From positions 1 through 64,000 of the forward strand of contig SUUI01000005.1 in the NCBI GenBank assembly GCA_015062605.1: a DNA stretch of 64,000 nucleotides. Direction: 5' to 3'. The stretch comes from Eggerthellaceae bacterium. GTDB lineage: Bacteria > Actinomycetota > Coriobacteriia > Coriobacteriales > Eggerthellaceae. Within the stretch, counting starts at the first letter, position 1, and every line of letters starts with the position of its first letter. Shown here one piece after another: positions 8,595 to 17,623 of the stretch. Both the position numbers and the translations under genes were made by a program. The notes beneath the pieces were generated by a model. That model made no database searches. It was given only the letters and a program-made list of their open reading frames with translations, and was not told the origin of the DNA.

Positions 8595-9656
8595 ATGGCA
8601 CAACAGCAACAAGACAACCTGCTCTCGAAGAACGAAGCAGCAGGCAACGCTCGCGCCAAGTATGGCGACATGACGCCGCGCGAGAACATGATGGCCATCC
8701 TTGAAGGTCGTCAGCCTGATTACTACAGCAACTTCATGGAAGCTCTCGTGATGATTCCCGATCCGGTCCTCATGCGCGACCGTTGCCCGGCAGACGGCCA
8801 GGAGCATCCGGACGTATGGGGCACCACGTGGGTCCGCATCCCTGGTTCCCCCGGTGCGCATCCTCATGTAACCGATGAGAACGCATCCATCAAGGATATC
8901 GAGAACTGGAAGGAAGAGCTCACCATTCCGACGGTCGAGGGTCTTGACTGGACGATGGCCGAGGAAATGGCCGCGAAGGTCGACCGCAAGGAGAAGTTCG
9001 TCTCGTTCTTGTGCAGCGCTGGCTTGTTCGAGCGTTCCCACCACCTCATGGGCATGGAGAATGCCTTCTGCAACTATCTGGAGTATCCGGATGAGATGGA
9101 AGAGCTCCTCACCGCTATCGCGGACTTCAAGATCGCACAGATTCGCGAGACCGCAAAGCACATTCATCCCGACGTCATCTTCTATCATGACGACTGGGGT
9201 TCAAAGCAGAACCTGTTCCTCCCGCCGAGCGTATGGCGCGAGATGATCAAGCCGCAGCAGCAGCGCATCTCCGATGTCATCCATGAGTGCGGCATGCTCT
9301 ACGTGCATCATGCAGACTGCATCTGCCAGCCCATCGTAGAGGACATGGTCGAAATCGGCATCGACATCTGGCAAGGCGTCATCCCCGAGAACGACATCGT
9401 CGAGATCCAGCGCATCACCGATCACAAGCTCCCGATGATCGGCGGCATCGATGGCGCCCTTTTGAACACCGAAGGCGTCACCAAAGAGCAGATCAAGGCT
9501 GAGATTCATCGTGCAATCGACACCTATTGCCCGGGCGGCTATTTCTATCCGGCCCTCCCGAACACCTCCCTTTACAATGCCGAGAACGATGCATACTTCC
9601 AGAAGGAACTTGGCGACTACGGTCATCAGTGGGCTGTCGAGCATCCGATCAAGTAA
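8595..9656 (+). CDS. UroD-family (MtaA/CmuA-like) methyltransferase
   Basis: 353 residues in the uroporphyrinogen decarboxylase superfamily. It lacks the FMRQAGR-type N-terminal signature of true HemE and resembles the corrinoid methyltransferase branch. A candidate zinc site is HADC in the middle plus Cys in TYCPGG near the end. The segment GIDIWQGVIPEN followed by LPMIGGID is typical of the barrel C-terminus. It would transfer a methyl group between a corrinoid protein and a thiol or tetrahydrofolate. No corrinoid protein gene is adjacent, so substrate and partner are unknown. A good ribosome-binding site (AAGGGGG) precedes the ATG, and a strong terminator follows. Confidence 0.8.
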   Translation: MAQQQQDNLLSKNEAAGNARAKYGDMTPRENMMAILEGRQPDYYSNFMEALVMIPDPVLMRDRCPADGQEHPDVWGTTWVRIPGSPGAHPHVTDENASIKDIENWKEELTIPTVEGLDWTMAEEMAAKVDRKEKFVSFLCSAGLFERSHHLMGMENAFCNYLEYPDEMEELLTAIADFKIAQIRETAKHIHPDVIFYHDDWGSKQNLFLPPSVWREMIKPQQQRISDVIHECGMLYVHHADCICQPIVEDMVEIGIDIWQGVIPENDIVEIQRITDHKLPMIGGIDGALLNTEGVTKEQIKAEIHRAIDTYCPGGYFYPALPNTSLYNAENDAYFQKELGDYGHQWAVEHPIK

Positions 9657-9681
9657 CAACACTTGCATCCATGCGTTCCAG

Positions 9682-9709
9682 GAAGGCTCCTTCGGGGGCC
9701 TTCTTTTTT
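9682..9709 (+). terminator. Rho-independent terminator after the UroD-family gene
   Basis: Stem GAAGGCTCC / GGGGCCTTC with a TTCG tetraloop followed directly by six T residues; 25 bp after the stop codon. Confidence 0.9.
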
Positions 9710-9757
9710 GCAGTCCGCGTTCCTCGCCGGATAATTCACTTTCCTTTCGCCGTTGGG

Positions 9758-9766
9758 TGCTATACT
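9758..9766 (+). promoter_or_regulatory. Extended -10 promoter for the MFS gene
   Basis: TG-C-TATACT about 120 nt upstream of the GTG start of the MFS transporter. The -35 region is not recognisable. Confidence 0.4.
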
Positions 9767-9884
9767 TTCCCAGTCAACGCGCCGTGTCACAACGTAAGTC
9801 CAGTTGATGCGGTCGTGAGATTCGGTCTTCACAAGCCCATCCAGCGACCTTAAGAATGAGTCGTCTGGAAAGAAGGCATCTATC

Positions 9885-11267
9885 GTGAAACAACGCGAGA
9901 CCCTCCCCATGTTCATCGTCCTGTACGCCGCCGCATTCATGTCGGCATTCAATGAGAACATCATCAACGTCGCACTCGTCGACATCATGGCCGAATTCAG
10001 CACAACAGCAACCACCGCGCAATGGCTCGTTACGGGATATATGGCCGTCATGGCAATCGTCGTCGCCTCATGCGCCTTCCTCTTGCAGCGCTTCCCGTTT
10101 CGCACGCTGTTCTTCACAGCTGCCGCGTGCTTCGTCGTTGGTGAGGCGTTGTGCTTGTTCGCGCCTTCTTTTCCGCTGCTTTTGGCCGCACGCCTGCTTC
10201 AAGCGATCGGTACTGGCATCTTCACGCCGCTAATGATGAATGCGGTATTGGCGTGCGCGCCTCGCGAACGCATGGGAACGTATCTGGCAATAGGAAGCGC
10301 GGCAATCACCTTAGGCCCAGCGTTTGCGCCAGTACTGTCAGGCCTGATGGTCACACTTGTAGGCTGGCGTTCGATTTTCCTTATACCGCTCATCGCCGTA
10401 ATCGTTATAACCTTGGCAGGAATTCCCTTTACCAAGAACATCACACAGCTGGAAAATGTTCGGCTCGACCTTGCCTCGCTTGCTCTTGCGGCCATCGCGC
10501 TACCGTTGTTTGTGTTCGGGTTGGGCGAGATCTCGCCCCGTCCTGCTATCGGCGCTATAACCGTTGCTGTCGCTGCTGTTCTGCTGGTCGTGTTCGCACT
10601 ACGTCAAGAGCGTATCGAGAATCCGCTGCTTAACATGCGCCCGCTCTTGCATAATGCGCTTTTCGCTTTGGCTGCATTGCTTGTAATCATCGGTATGATG
10701 ACGACGTTTTCCACGAGCGTCCTTCTGCCCCTGTATTTCGAATCGGTATTCGAATATACGGCGCTTGCGGCCGGACTGCTCATTCTTCCTGCAATCGTCA
10801 TCAATGCCATCACTGCAATCATCGCAGGTCGCACAATGGACCGCCGAGGCCCATGGCCTCTGATTCCCCTCGGTTTCGCCTGCATCGTTGTCGGGCAATT
10901 CGCGATTGCGCTTCTCGGGGAGAGTCAGAACGTTGCCGCCGTTGTCAGCGCATCAGTCGTTGTGTACGCGGGTGTCGGTTTGGTCATGTCGCCCGTACAA
11001 ACCGCTGGACTTGGTATCCTGCCTAATCGCGAGCATCCCGATGGCGTCTCCATCCTGAACACGTTCATCATGGTCGCGGCAAGCCTCGGGCCATCATTGT
11101 TCGTGGGCATCGTTTCGAAAGGTGCCGAATCCGCATCCGCCTATGGAACGAGTTTCCAAGCTGCGCAGGCAGCCGGCTTTGCCGAAGCCGTTTTTGTGGC
11201 AGCTGCAATCGGCCTCATCGGATTTGCGGTATCGCTTTTCTTCTCTTATAGGGTACGCACGAAATGA
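9885..11267 (+). CDS. MFS multidrug efflux protein, DHA2 family
   Basis: 460 residues with about 14 predicted helices. It includes the motif around residues 95-110 (ARLLQAIGTGIFTPLMMNA) and the helix-5 segment LGPAFAPVLSGLMV, followed by the WRSIFLI region. It is likely a proton-coupled exporter of hydrophobic compounds; the substrate cannot be inferred. It starts with GTG, with AAGAAGGC as ribosome-binding site. It is a distant paralogue of the MFS gene at 3679-5100. It has its own promoter and is followed by the separately promoted acyl carrier protein gene. Confidence 0.85.
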   Translation: MKQRETLPMFIVLYAAAFMSAFNENIINVALVDIMAEFSTTATTAQWLVTGYMAVMAIVVASCAFLLQRFPFRTLFFTAAACFVVGEALCLFAPSFPLLLAARLLQAIGTGIFTPLMMNAVLACAPRERMGTYLAIGSAAITLGPAFAPVLSGLMVTLVGWRSIFLIPLIAVIVITLAGIPFTKNITQLENVRLDLASLALAAIALPLFVFGLGEISPRPAIGAITVAVAAVLLVVFALRQERIENPLLNMRPLLHNALFALAALLVIIGMMTTFSTSVLLPLYFESVFEYTALAAGLLILPAIVINAITAIIAGRTMDRRGPWPLIPLGFACIVVGQFAIALLGESQNVAAVVSASVVVYAGVGLVMSPVQTAGLGILPNREHPDGVSILNTFIMVAASLGPSLFVGIVSKGAESASAYGTSFQAAQAAGFAEAVFVAAAIGLIGFAVSLFFSYRVRTK

Positions 11268-11326
11268 GATTCTGGGGTACGAAAAAATGAGCATTCCCGC
11301 CAAGTTGCAACCGAACAATGTCGTTT

Positions 11327-11355
11327 TTGTTGAGACGCGCGCTTCAGTGTATAAT
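11327..11355 (+). promoter_or_regulatory. Sigma-70 type promoter of the acyl carrier protein gene
   Basis: -35 TTGTTG (11327-11332), 17-bp spacer, consensus -10 TATAAT (11350-11355), 40 nt before the start codon. This is the best housekeeping-type promoter in the first third of the window. Confidence 0.75.
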
Positions 11356-11394
11356 GCAGCCGACAAATCCGACATCGCGAGCAAAGGAGCACGC

Positions 11395-11616
11395 ATGGAA
11401 ACGCTGGATATCATCAAGGACATTCTGAACGATAAGCTCGATATCGAGCCTGAGAAGGTTACCGAGGAGACGACGTTCGAGGATCTTGAAATCGACTCGC
11501 TCGATCAGGTCGAGCTCATCTGCGAGCTTGAGGATCGCCTAGGCATCGACTTCGGCGAGCCCGAAGACCTGAAGACCGTCGGCGACGTCATCGCGTACAC
11601 GGCAACGCTGAAGTAA
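11395..11616 (+). CDS. acpP: Acyl carrier protein
   Basis: 73 residues. The phosphopantetheine attachment motif DSLDQVEL is present (Ser in the DSL triplet), within the acidic four-helix ACP pattern. It carries acyl chains during fatty-acid synthesis in the cytosol. The ATG is preceded by AAAGGAG and sits just downstream of a consensus promoter; codons further upstream are unlike ACP. It is a single-gene transcription unit closed by a strong terminator, not in a fab cluster. Confidence 0.93.
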   Translation: METLDIIKDILNDKLDIEPEKVTEETTFEDLEIDSLDQVELICELEDRLGIDFGEPEDLKTVGDVIAYTATLK

Positions 11617-11636
11617 GCAGCCCACACGCAATATAG

Positions 11637-11668
11637 AAGGGCCGGTCCTATTCGGGGCCGGCCCTTTT
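11637..11668. terminator. Terminator between convergent acpP and aspS
   Basis: 9-bp perfect stem AAGGGCCGG / CCGGCCCTT followed by T residues on the plus strand and, on the opposite strand, by CTTC-TAT. It probably serves both converging genes. Confidence 0.85.
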
Positions 11669-11689
11669 GCGTTCTTGCAGGCGCGTTCA

Positions 11690-13468
11690 TTACAGCGTGC
11701 GCAGGCTCACTTCCTTAAGCTGACGTGCAGTCACGTTGCTCGGAGCACCCGTCATCGGGTCAGATGCGCTGCTCGTCTTCGGGAAGGCGATGACGTCGCG
11801 AATGGACGGCTTACCCGCAAGCAGCATGACCAGGCGGTCGAGGCCGAGCGCGATGCCGCCGTGCGGCGGAGCACCCAGCTCGAGCGCATGGATGAGATGA
11901 CCGAACTTCTCATCGATCTGCTCATCGGTCAAGCCGCATACGCGCAGCACGCGACGCTGCTCCTCGGCGTTGTGGATACGGATCGTACCGCCACCCACTT
12001 CGAATCCGTCCATGACCAGGTCGTACGAATAGCTGCCGCACTCGAGCGGAGCCGTCTCGATCTTGCCGAGGTCCTCGTCGAGCACATGCGTGAACGGATG
12101 ATGCTCGGCGGCGTACTTCTTCTCTTCCTCGTCATACCGAAACATCGGGAAGTTGACGACCCACAGAAGCGCATGGCCCTCGCGCGGGATGTCAAGCGCC
12201 TCGGCCATGTGCAGACGCAGTGCGGAAAGCACGGCGTTCGCCGTATCGGCATCTGCAGCCGCGAACAACAGCAGGTCGCCTTCCTCGGCATCCATGGCCG
12301 TCTTCAGCGCAGCGAACTCCTCGTCGGTGAAGAACTTGACGATGGGACTCTGCACCTTTCCGTCAGGCTTGAACGCAATCCATGCCATGCCCTTCGCGCC
12401 GTTTGCGGCAGCGATATCGGCAAGTTTCTCGACCTCGCCACGGCTCCACGTACCTGCGCCCTTGCAGTTGATGGCCTTTACCACGCCACCCGACTGCGCA
12501 ACGCTTGAGAACACCTTGAAACCTGTGTTCTTCACGATGTCGGTGATGTTTACAAGCTCCATGCCGAAGCGAATATCGGGACGATCGCAACCGAAGCGGT
12601 CCATAGCCTCAGAGTATTGCATGCGAATGAGCGGGAATTCATGCTCGACGCCGACAGCCGCAAGCGTTTCAGCCATAACGTCTTCCATCATATCGATGAC
12701 ATCGTCGCCATGCACGAAGCTCATCTCGATATCGACCTGCGTGAACTCCGGCTGACGATCGGCGCGCAAGTCCTCATCGCGGAAGCAGCGAGCGATCTGA
12801 TAATAGCGCTCGATGCCGCCCACCATGAGCATCTGCTTGAACTGCTGCGGGCTTTGCGGCAATGCATAGAACTTGCCGGGGTTCGGACGGCTCGGAACGA
12901 TATAGTCGCGTGCGCCTTCGGGCGTCGAGTTCGCAAGAATCGGCGTCTCGACCTCAAGGAAACCGCGCTTATTGAGCGCTGCGCGCATCGCTTGGGCAAC
13001 CTGGTGGCGCAAAAGCAGGTTCGCGTACATCTCGGGACGACGAAGGTCGAGATAACGCCACTTCATGCGCGTGGTTTCATCTGTCTCGATGCCGTTCTCG
13101 ATGCTGAACGGAGGCGTCACCGAGGTATTGAGCACCTCGACTGACGACGCGAGAACCTCGATCTCGCCCGTTACCATGTTGGGATTGATGCTTTCCTCGC
13201 CGCGAGCGCGCACCGCACCGACCACCTTGAGAACATACTCGCGACCGAGATGTTCTGCCTTTGCGAAATCCTCTTCGCTCACGCAGTCGGGGTCAACGAC
13301 GATCTGGGTGTAACCTGCACGATCGCGCAAATCGATGAAAATCAATCCGCCGTGATCGCGCGTGTGCCACGCCCATCCCGTTAAGGTCACCTCGCGTGCA
13401 ACATCGTCGATACGGAGCTCTCCGCACGTCGCCGTATGGATACAGTACTTGTTCAAATAATCCGTCAT
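11690..13468 (-). CDS. aspS: Aspartyl-tRNA synthetase
   Basis: 592 residues, the bacterial-type length. Order: OB-fold anticodon domain (residues ~1-110), class II catalytic core with motif 2 (CFRDEDLRADRQPEFTQVD), an inserted GAD domain (~290-420), and motif 3 (ALGLDRLVMLLAG). It charges tRNA-Asp, and possibly tRNA-Asn if a GatCAB pathway exists (not visible here). AAGGAG precedes the ATG. It is transcribed convergently to acpP. Confidence 0.97.
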   Translation of the reverse strand: MTDYLNKYCIHTATCGELRIDDVAREVTLTGWAWHTRDHGGLIFIDLRDRAGYTQIVVDPDCVSEEDFAKAEHLGREYVLKVVGAVRARGEESINPNMVTGEIEVLASSVEVLNTSVTPPFSIENGIETDETTRMKWRYLDLRRPEMYANLLLRHQVAQAMRAALNKRGFLEVETPILANSTPEGARDYIVPSRPNPGKFYALPQSPQQFKQMLMVGGIERYYQIARCFRDEDLRADRQPEFTQVDIEMSFVHGDDVIDMMEDVMAETLAAVGVEHEFPLIRMQYSEAMDRFGCDRPDIRFGMELVNITDIVKNTGFKVFSSVAQSGGVVKAINCKGAGTWSRGEVEKLADIAAANGAKGMAWIAFKPDGKVQSPIVKFFTDEEFAALKTAMDAEEGDLLLFAAADADTANAVLSALRLHMAEALDIPREGHALLWVVNFPMFRYDEEEKKYAAEHHPFTHVLDEDLGKIETAPLECGSYSYDLVMDGFEVGGGTIRIHNAEEQRRVLRVCGLTDEQIDEKFGHLIHALELGAPPHGGIALGLDRLVMLLAGKPSIRDVIAFPKTSSASDPMTGAPSNVTARQLKEVSLRTL

Positions 13469-13601
13469 GCCTTGATATCTCCTTGTTCTGCGTCGTTAGC
13501 GGTTCACATTCCAAACGCTAACCTATCAATTGTACTTCACCTCACATATGAGTGCTAAACTGATTACGCGAAAGAGACAAAACAATCGAAAGAGGGAGTT
13601 T

Positions 13602-13976
13602 ATGAGCACTTTCAAACTCGCAGTTCCAACTTTAGGGGAAGCAGGCCTTGAGGCTGAGCGCAGCGGTCACTTCGGACATTGCGACTGCTTCACGATCGTC
13701 ACCATCGCAGATGGTGAGATCACCGAAGTCGGCAAACTCGACAATCCACCGCACGAGGAAGGCGGATGCTTGCGTCCCGTGCAGCTGCTCGCTGACAACG
13801 GCATCGATGCGATCGTTGCTGCCGGTATGGGCATGCGACCCATGATGGGCTTCTCGCAAGCTGGTATCGCCGTGTTCTACGAGGCGGAAACTCCAGGAGT
13901 TGGAGATGTCGCCAAGAAGGTCGCCGCTGGTGGAGTACCCACGATGGGAACCGAGCAAGCATGCAACCACCATTGA
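13602..13976 (+). CDS. Dinitrogenase FeMo-cofactor-binding family protein (NifX/NafY-like fold)
   Basis: 124 residues covering one NifX/NifB-C-terminal-like domain: SGHFGHCDCFTIV near the N-terminus and GIDAIVAAGMGMRPM in the middle. These stand-alone proteins are common in anaerobes without nitrogenase and are thought to bind Fe-Mo or Fe-S type clusters; the true role is unknown. Cysteines at CDC, GGC and the C-terminal ACNHH could bind metal. AGAGGGAG precedes the chosen ATG; the upstream in-frame extension has no conservation. A terminator follows. Confidence 0.85.
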   Translation: MSTFKLAVPTLGEAGLEAERSGHFGHCDCFTIVTIADGEITEVGKLDNPPHEEGGCLRPVQLLADNGIDAIVAAGMGMRPMMGFSQAGIAVFYEAETPGVGDVAKKVAAGGVPTMGTEQACNHH

Positions 13977-14007
13977 TGTCTGCGATATGAACATACACAG
14001 ACGAAAA

Positions 14008-14031
14008 CAAGCCCTCTCGGGCTTGTTTTTT
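14008..14031 (+). terminator. Rho-independent terminator
   Basis: CAAGCCC-TCTC-GGGCTTG followed by TTTTTT, 32 bp after the stop of the FeMo-cofactor-family gene. Confidence 0.9.
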
Positions 14032-14059
14032 ATTAGGAATGACCCCTAAACGATAAGCG

Positions 14060-14959
14060 TTACATCGTCAACGCGCTGCACAGGGCATCGAGCAGGAAAA
14101 TAGCGAAATGCTGTGCACTACGCTCCTCGCCAGCGCCCTCCCACGTATCGCCTGGCAATTCGATGGCGATGCGCGCGGGCTCATGCGCCATGCTCACGCG
14201 GAGCGCGGTCTGCAAACGGACGGGAAGCGTCTCATGCGGCTCGAACGAGATGCATGGAATTCCATCGTTAACCTGATGGCCAGGCAAAACGATATGGATG
14301 AGCATCATGTCCTGTTCTGGGGCAACAAGCAACGATTCGGCGGAAGCAACCTTCGAAAACGGATTCGTTGCCAGAGAGAGGTTCGACATACGCGATGCGA
14401 CATTGCGCGTGAACGGTTCCGTGCCGAACAGGCAGATGCTGTGGCTTTCCAATGCCTCGGAAGCGCGGGCGAACCCTTGGTAGGCAGCACTTCTGACCGC
14501 TTCCTTCCCTTCCCAGGAATGATGCAGGTTGTTGATCGCCGTATAGGTGTATGCACCCGCTATGCCATCACTCGGCAGGCCAAGATTGAGCTGGAACTTG
14601 CGTAAAGCGAGCTCGGTATAAGCACCGAAGATGCCATCGACCGGTCCGCACGCGAAACCAAGCGCGCTTAAAGCTTGCTGGAGCTCGGCAACATCGGCTC
14701 CATGGAAGTGCGGAAGGCGCAGATACAGTGTGCGATCGCCTAAGGTGAATGACGCATCGACCAGGGCTGCCCATACCTTGCTGTCGACCTCTTCCGATTC
14801 AGGAAGGCCGGCAGCTCTGCAGAATTCCTTTACCGCAGCAGCGGTGGCAGGGCCGAAGGTGCCATCCACACCGGTTTCATCGAGGAAGCCCGCAATGGCC
14901 AAGCGCTGCTGAACGTCCTCGACCGCGACTCCAGTATCGTGTAGGCGAATCGTCTCCAT
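14060..14959 (-). CDS. Protein with two peptidoglycan-binding domains
   Basis: 299 residues. Two PG_binding_1 domains occupy residues ~1-70 (VDGTFGPATAAAVKEF) and ~80-145 (PVDGIFGAYTELALRKFQ). The last ~130 residues are an unassigned domain. No signal peptide or membrane helix is visible, which is odd for a wall-binding protein. Ribosome-binding site GAGG. Its start lies 4 bp after the stop of the polyprenyl synthase gene, so the two are co-translated. A role linking lipid-carrier supply to wall synthesis is only a guess. Confidence 0.75.
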   Translation of the reverse strand: METIRLHDTGVAVEDVQQRLAIAGFLDETGVDGTFGPATAAAVKEFCRAAGLPESEEVDSKVWAALVDASFTLGDRTLYLRLPHFHGADVAELQQALSALGFACGPVDGIFGAYTELALRKFQLNLGLPSDGIAGAYTYTAINNLHHSWEGKEAVRSAAYQGFARASEALESHSICLFGTEPFTRNVASRMSNLSLATNPFSKVASAESLLVAPEQDMMLIHIVLPGHQVNDGIPCISFEPHETLPVRLQTALRVSMAHEPARIAIELPGDTWEGAGEERSAQHFAIFLLDALCSALTM

Positions 14960-14963
14960 ACGT

Positions 14964-16013
14964 TTACCTCAGCCTATGCACGAACCAATCGGCCATCGAA
15001 ATCAACAAGTCTCTGGCAGATGACGGCTTGATTTCTGCGATGAGGCGCTCCTTTGCCGAGTTCGTCAGTTGCTCGGCGTAATCGCGCGCATAGTCGATGC
15101 TCCCTGATTCCCCCATGATGGCAACCGCTTCAGCAAGGATCTTTGGATCGCGCTCCTTCGAGGAGATGATCTGAATGAGACGATCTCTGTGCTGAGAGTT
15201 GTGCAACGCATGCACGACCATCAACGTGCGCTTGCCTTCCGTTAAATCGCTCCGGAAATCCTTCTTGGTTGCCTCTTCGGTACCCACCAGGTTAAGCAGA
15301 TCATCTTGGATTTGGAATGCGAGTCCCGTGGCCAAGCCGAAAGCGCGCAGCGCTTCTATCTCGGCTTCCGTACCGCCTCCAACGATGGCGCCGATCGCCA
15401 TCGGGACGGCTCCAGAATAATGCGCGGTCTTATGCGTCGCCATGATGAGGTAATCATCTGGAGTGATGTCGTAACGGCACTCGCGCGCCCAACCGATATC
15501 GAGCGCCTGACCCTCGATGGTGCGACGCGTCATCTCGACTAGCTCGGTCACCACGCGCACCTTTGTGTGATCATCGAGCAGAGGATCATGCATGACCGTG
15601 CCGTTGGTCATTGCAAGGCCCAAATCGCCGACATTGATGGCAAGGCCGAGGCCTTCGACCAGGTGCATGCACGGTTCCCCGCGACGCAATTCGGCATCAT
15701 CGGCGATATCGTCATGGATCAGCGCTGCCGTATGGAAATGCTCGATAGCTGCAGCCGCGCTCGTTGCCCTGTCGACATCGCCACCAACCGCACGGCATGC
15801 GGCGAAGCAGATAAGCGGCCGCTGGCGCTTGCCACCGTTTTGGCTGTAATCCATCAGTGGTTGATACAGATATCGATCCATATCGGGATGCGTGCCATGG
15901 GGAATATAGGTATTGACCAAGTCGCCAACCTTTTTCGCATAAAGGGAAAGGTATTCCTCGAACGTCGTCGGTTCGACATTTGTCTCGGCAAAGATTTCAG
16001 TGATGGTTGTCAT
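14964..16013 (-). CDS. Polyprenyl diphosphate synthase
   Basis: 349 residues. The first Asp-rich motif is DDIADDAELRRG and the second is FQIQDDLLN, with GGKRQRPL near the N-terminus, as in trans-isoprenyl synthases of the geranylgeranyl/octaprenyl type. It elongates isoprenoid chains with isopentenyl diphosphate for quinones or lipid carriers. Product length cannot be fixed from the sequence. First gene of a two-gene unit with the peptidoglycan-binding protein, just downstream of tRNA-Leu on the same strand. Confidence 0.9.
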   Translation of the reverse strand: MTTITEIFAETNVEPTTFEEYLSLYAKKVGDLVNTYIPHGTHPDMDRYLYQPLMDYSQNGGKRQRPLICFAACRAVGGDVDRATSAAAAIEHFHTAALIHDDIADDAELRRGEPCMHLVEGLGLAINVGDLGLAMTNGTVMHDPLLDDHTKVRVVTELVEMTRRTIEGQALDIGWARECRYDITPDDYLIMATHKTAHYSGAVPMAIGAIVGGGTEAEIEALRAFGLATGLAFQIQDDLLNLVGTEEATKKDFRSDLTEGKRTLMVVHALHNSQHRDRLIQIISSKERDPKILAEAVAIMGESGSIDYARDYAEQLTNSAKERLIAEIKPSSARDLLISMADWFVHRLR

Positions 16014-16039
16014 ATAGTCCTAACATCAACTCGAAGCAT

Positions 16040-16123
<84 letters not shown>

Positions 16124-16305
16124 GAATGATATCCACAGCCTTTTATAGTAGCAGAATTCTACGTTGGTTTTTAGGCTCATTCGGAGATACGACCAAGCTT
16201 GTCCCATGATTGCACTAGGAGGGCATCTTTCATCGATTCATACATGCCCATACGTAGATTCCATAAAGCCCGAAAGGCTCCATGGAAACGGATTGTCGAG
16301 TATTC

Positions 16306-17433
16306 TCAGCTAGTCGAAGGTGAATTATCGAAGCCGAAGAACCAATCGAGGAAGGGTGAATACCACGTATCGGGCGCAGGGATGCTATCGGGCGTTATCG
16401 CAGCTTGATAGCCATTCGCCTTCCCCTCCGTCGAGGGTTCAAGGCCCTGAATCAATACGGAATTCTCACCTGCAGCTACCCAACCGTACAACTCATGTGC
16501 ACGATCATGGATTCCCTCTGCGCTCTGCAAGGAATCTACTTCTTGCTGAAGAACGGCATTGCGCTCTTGGATAGCTTCGTATTCCGCTTCAAGCCGGGCG
16601 TTTTGACGTATAGTCTGATAGTACTGACGCGCCGTTGGATAAATGAATGCGCATGCGGCTATCAAGCATACCGTGACGATGCATATTGCGAGCATTTTTG
16701 GAGAGCGCATGCTGTCAAGCCATGAAGTCTTCTTGTTGTCGCGACCAGCGCGACGTGAGCTAGATGAAGAACGCGTCTGAGAATGCTGCATGTCCATAGC
16801 TTGACGCTGCTTCGTCCCTAATGAACCCGTGTACACCGCAGCACGCGGTGCATTTTGAGAAGCTTCGGAGGGGGCATCCGCGAATTGCGCGGCGAATTGC
16901 CTGCCAGCCTTTGCCTTACGATAATCATGGCGCTTTTGCTTGAGGTGCTCGATAAAGTTCAGCTTGCCCTCGCCTCCACGTTCACTGCGACGTGCATCAC
17001 GCCTGCGTGCGTCTTCAGCCATTCGCCTCGGACGTTCGTCCGCATAGTCATCTTCATGGAAAAATCGCGTCTGCGGCAAACGATCGGATACGTTTCTCGG
17101 AGACACCTCGGGAGATGCATACCTATGACCGCCTTGGCGCCTTGAACCGCTCTGTCTGCCTTCGAACCCGTAATCTGGATAATTTCGCGACCTCGATTCG
17201 CTTGCGGCAGTGCGTAACACGCCTGAACGATACGCGGATGCGGAGCGGAGGGATAGGCTATCCCACGACAGAGACGATTCATACGCATATGAACGGGATG
17301 CCCGATTGCGAGTGGAAGCATTGTCGGACGCATAACGGCTCTGGGAGCGATTTTCGCGCGCACTGCGTTTCGCACGTGCATACGACGTGCGTGAAGCCTC
17401 GTCAAACGAGAGTACGTACGATTGCTCAGACAA
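16306..17433 (-). CDS. DivIC/FtsB-like septum protein with long basic N-terminal region
   Basis: 375 residues. Residues 1-~245 are low-complexity, rich in Ser, Arg, Tyr and Ala, and likely disordered in the cytoplasm. One membrane helix (MLAICIVTVCLIAACAFIY) is followed by a coiled coil (residues ~275-310) and the FtsB/DivIC-type ending AEGIHDRAHELYGWVAAGE. FtsB/DivIC is a single-pass part of the FtsQLB divisome complex that activates septal wall synthesis; usual length is ~100-150 residues, so the N-terminal extension is exceptional. The start is TTG with a modest AAGGGA upstream, and no nearby ATG exists. Confidence 0.75.
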   Translation of the reverse strand: MSEQSYVLSFDEASRTSYARAKRSARENRSQSRYASDNASTRNRASRSYAYESSLSWDSLSLRSASAYRSGVLRTAASESRSRNYPDYGFEGRQSGSRRQGGHRYASPEVSPRNVSDRLPQTRFFHEDDYADERPRRMAEDARRRDARRSERGGEGKLNFIEHLKQKRHDYRKAKAGRQFAAQFADAPSEASQNAPRAAVYTGSLGTKQRQAMDMQHSQTRSSSSSRRAGRDNKKTSWLDSMRSPKMLAICIVTVCLIAACAFIYPTARQYYQTIRQNARLEAEYEAIQERNAVLQQEVDSLQSAEGIHDRAHELYGWVAAGENSVLIQGLEPSTEGKANGYQAAITPDSIPAPDTWYSPFLDWFFGFDNSPSTS

Positions 17434-17623
17434 TGGAGATCAGTCCCTTACGCATCGTAGTTCGTTTACTGTCCGATTAATGCTAGAACCGCAGTTAGAA
17501 TAGCATACTTTTTTGCTTTCATCATACAAAACAAAAGAAATACTTGCGTTTGCCGCGCACGGTAAAGCATGGGTGCGGACACTGGAGTATACTGAACGCG
17601 TTTCATCGCTCAAGGAGGTCAAC

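Noticed and set aside
11675-12508. Plus-strand open frame of ~277 codons opposite aspS
   Set aside because: Fully inside aspS, no family resemblance, and it crosses the acpP/aspS terminator region.
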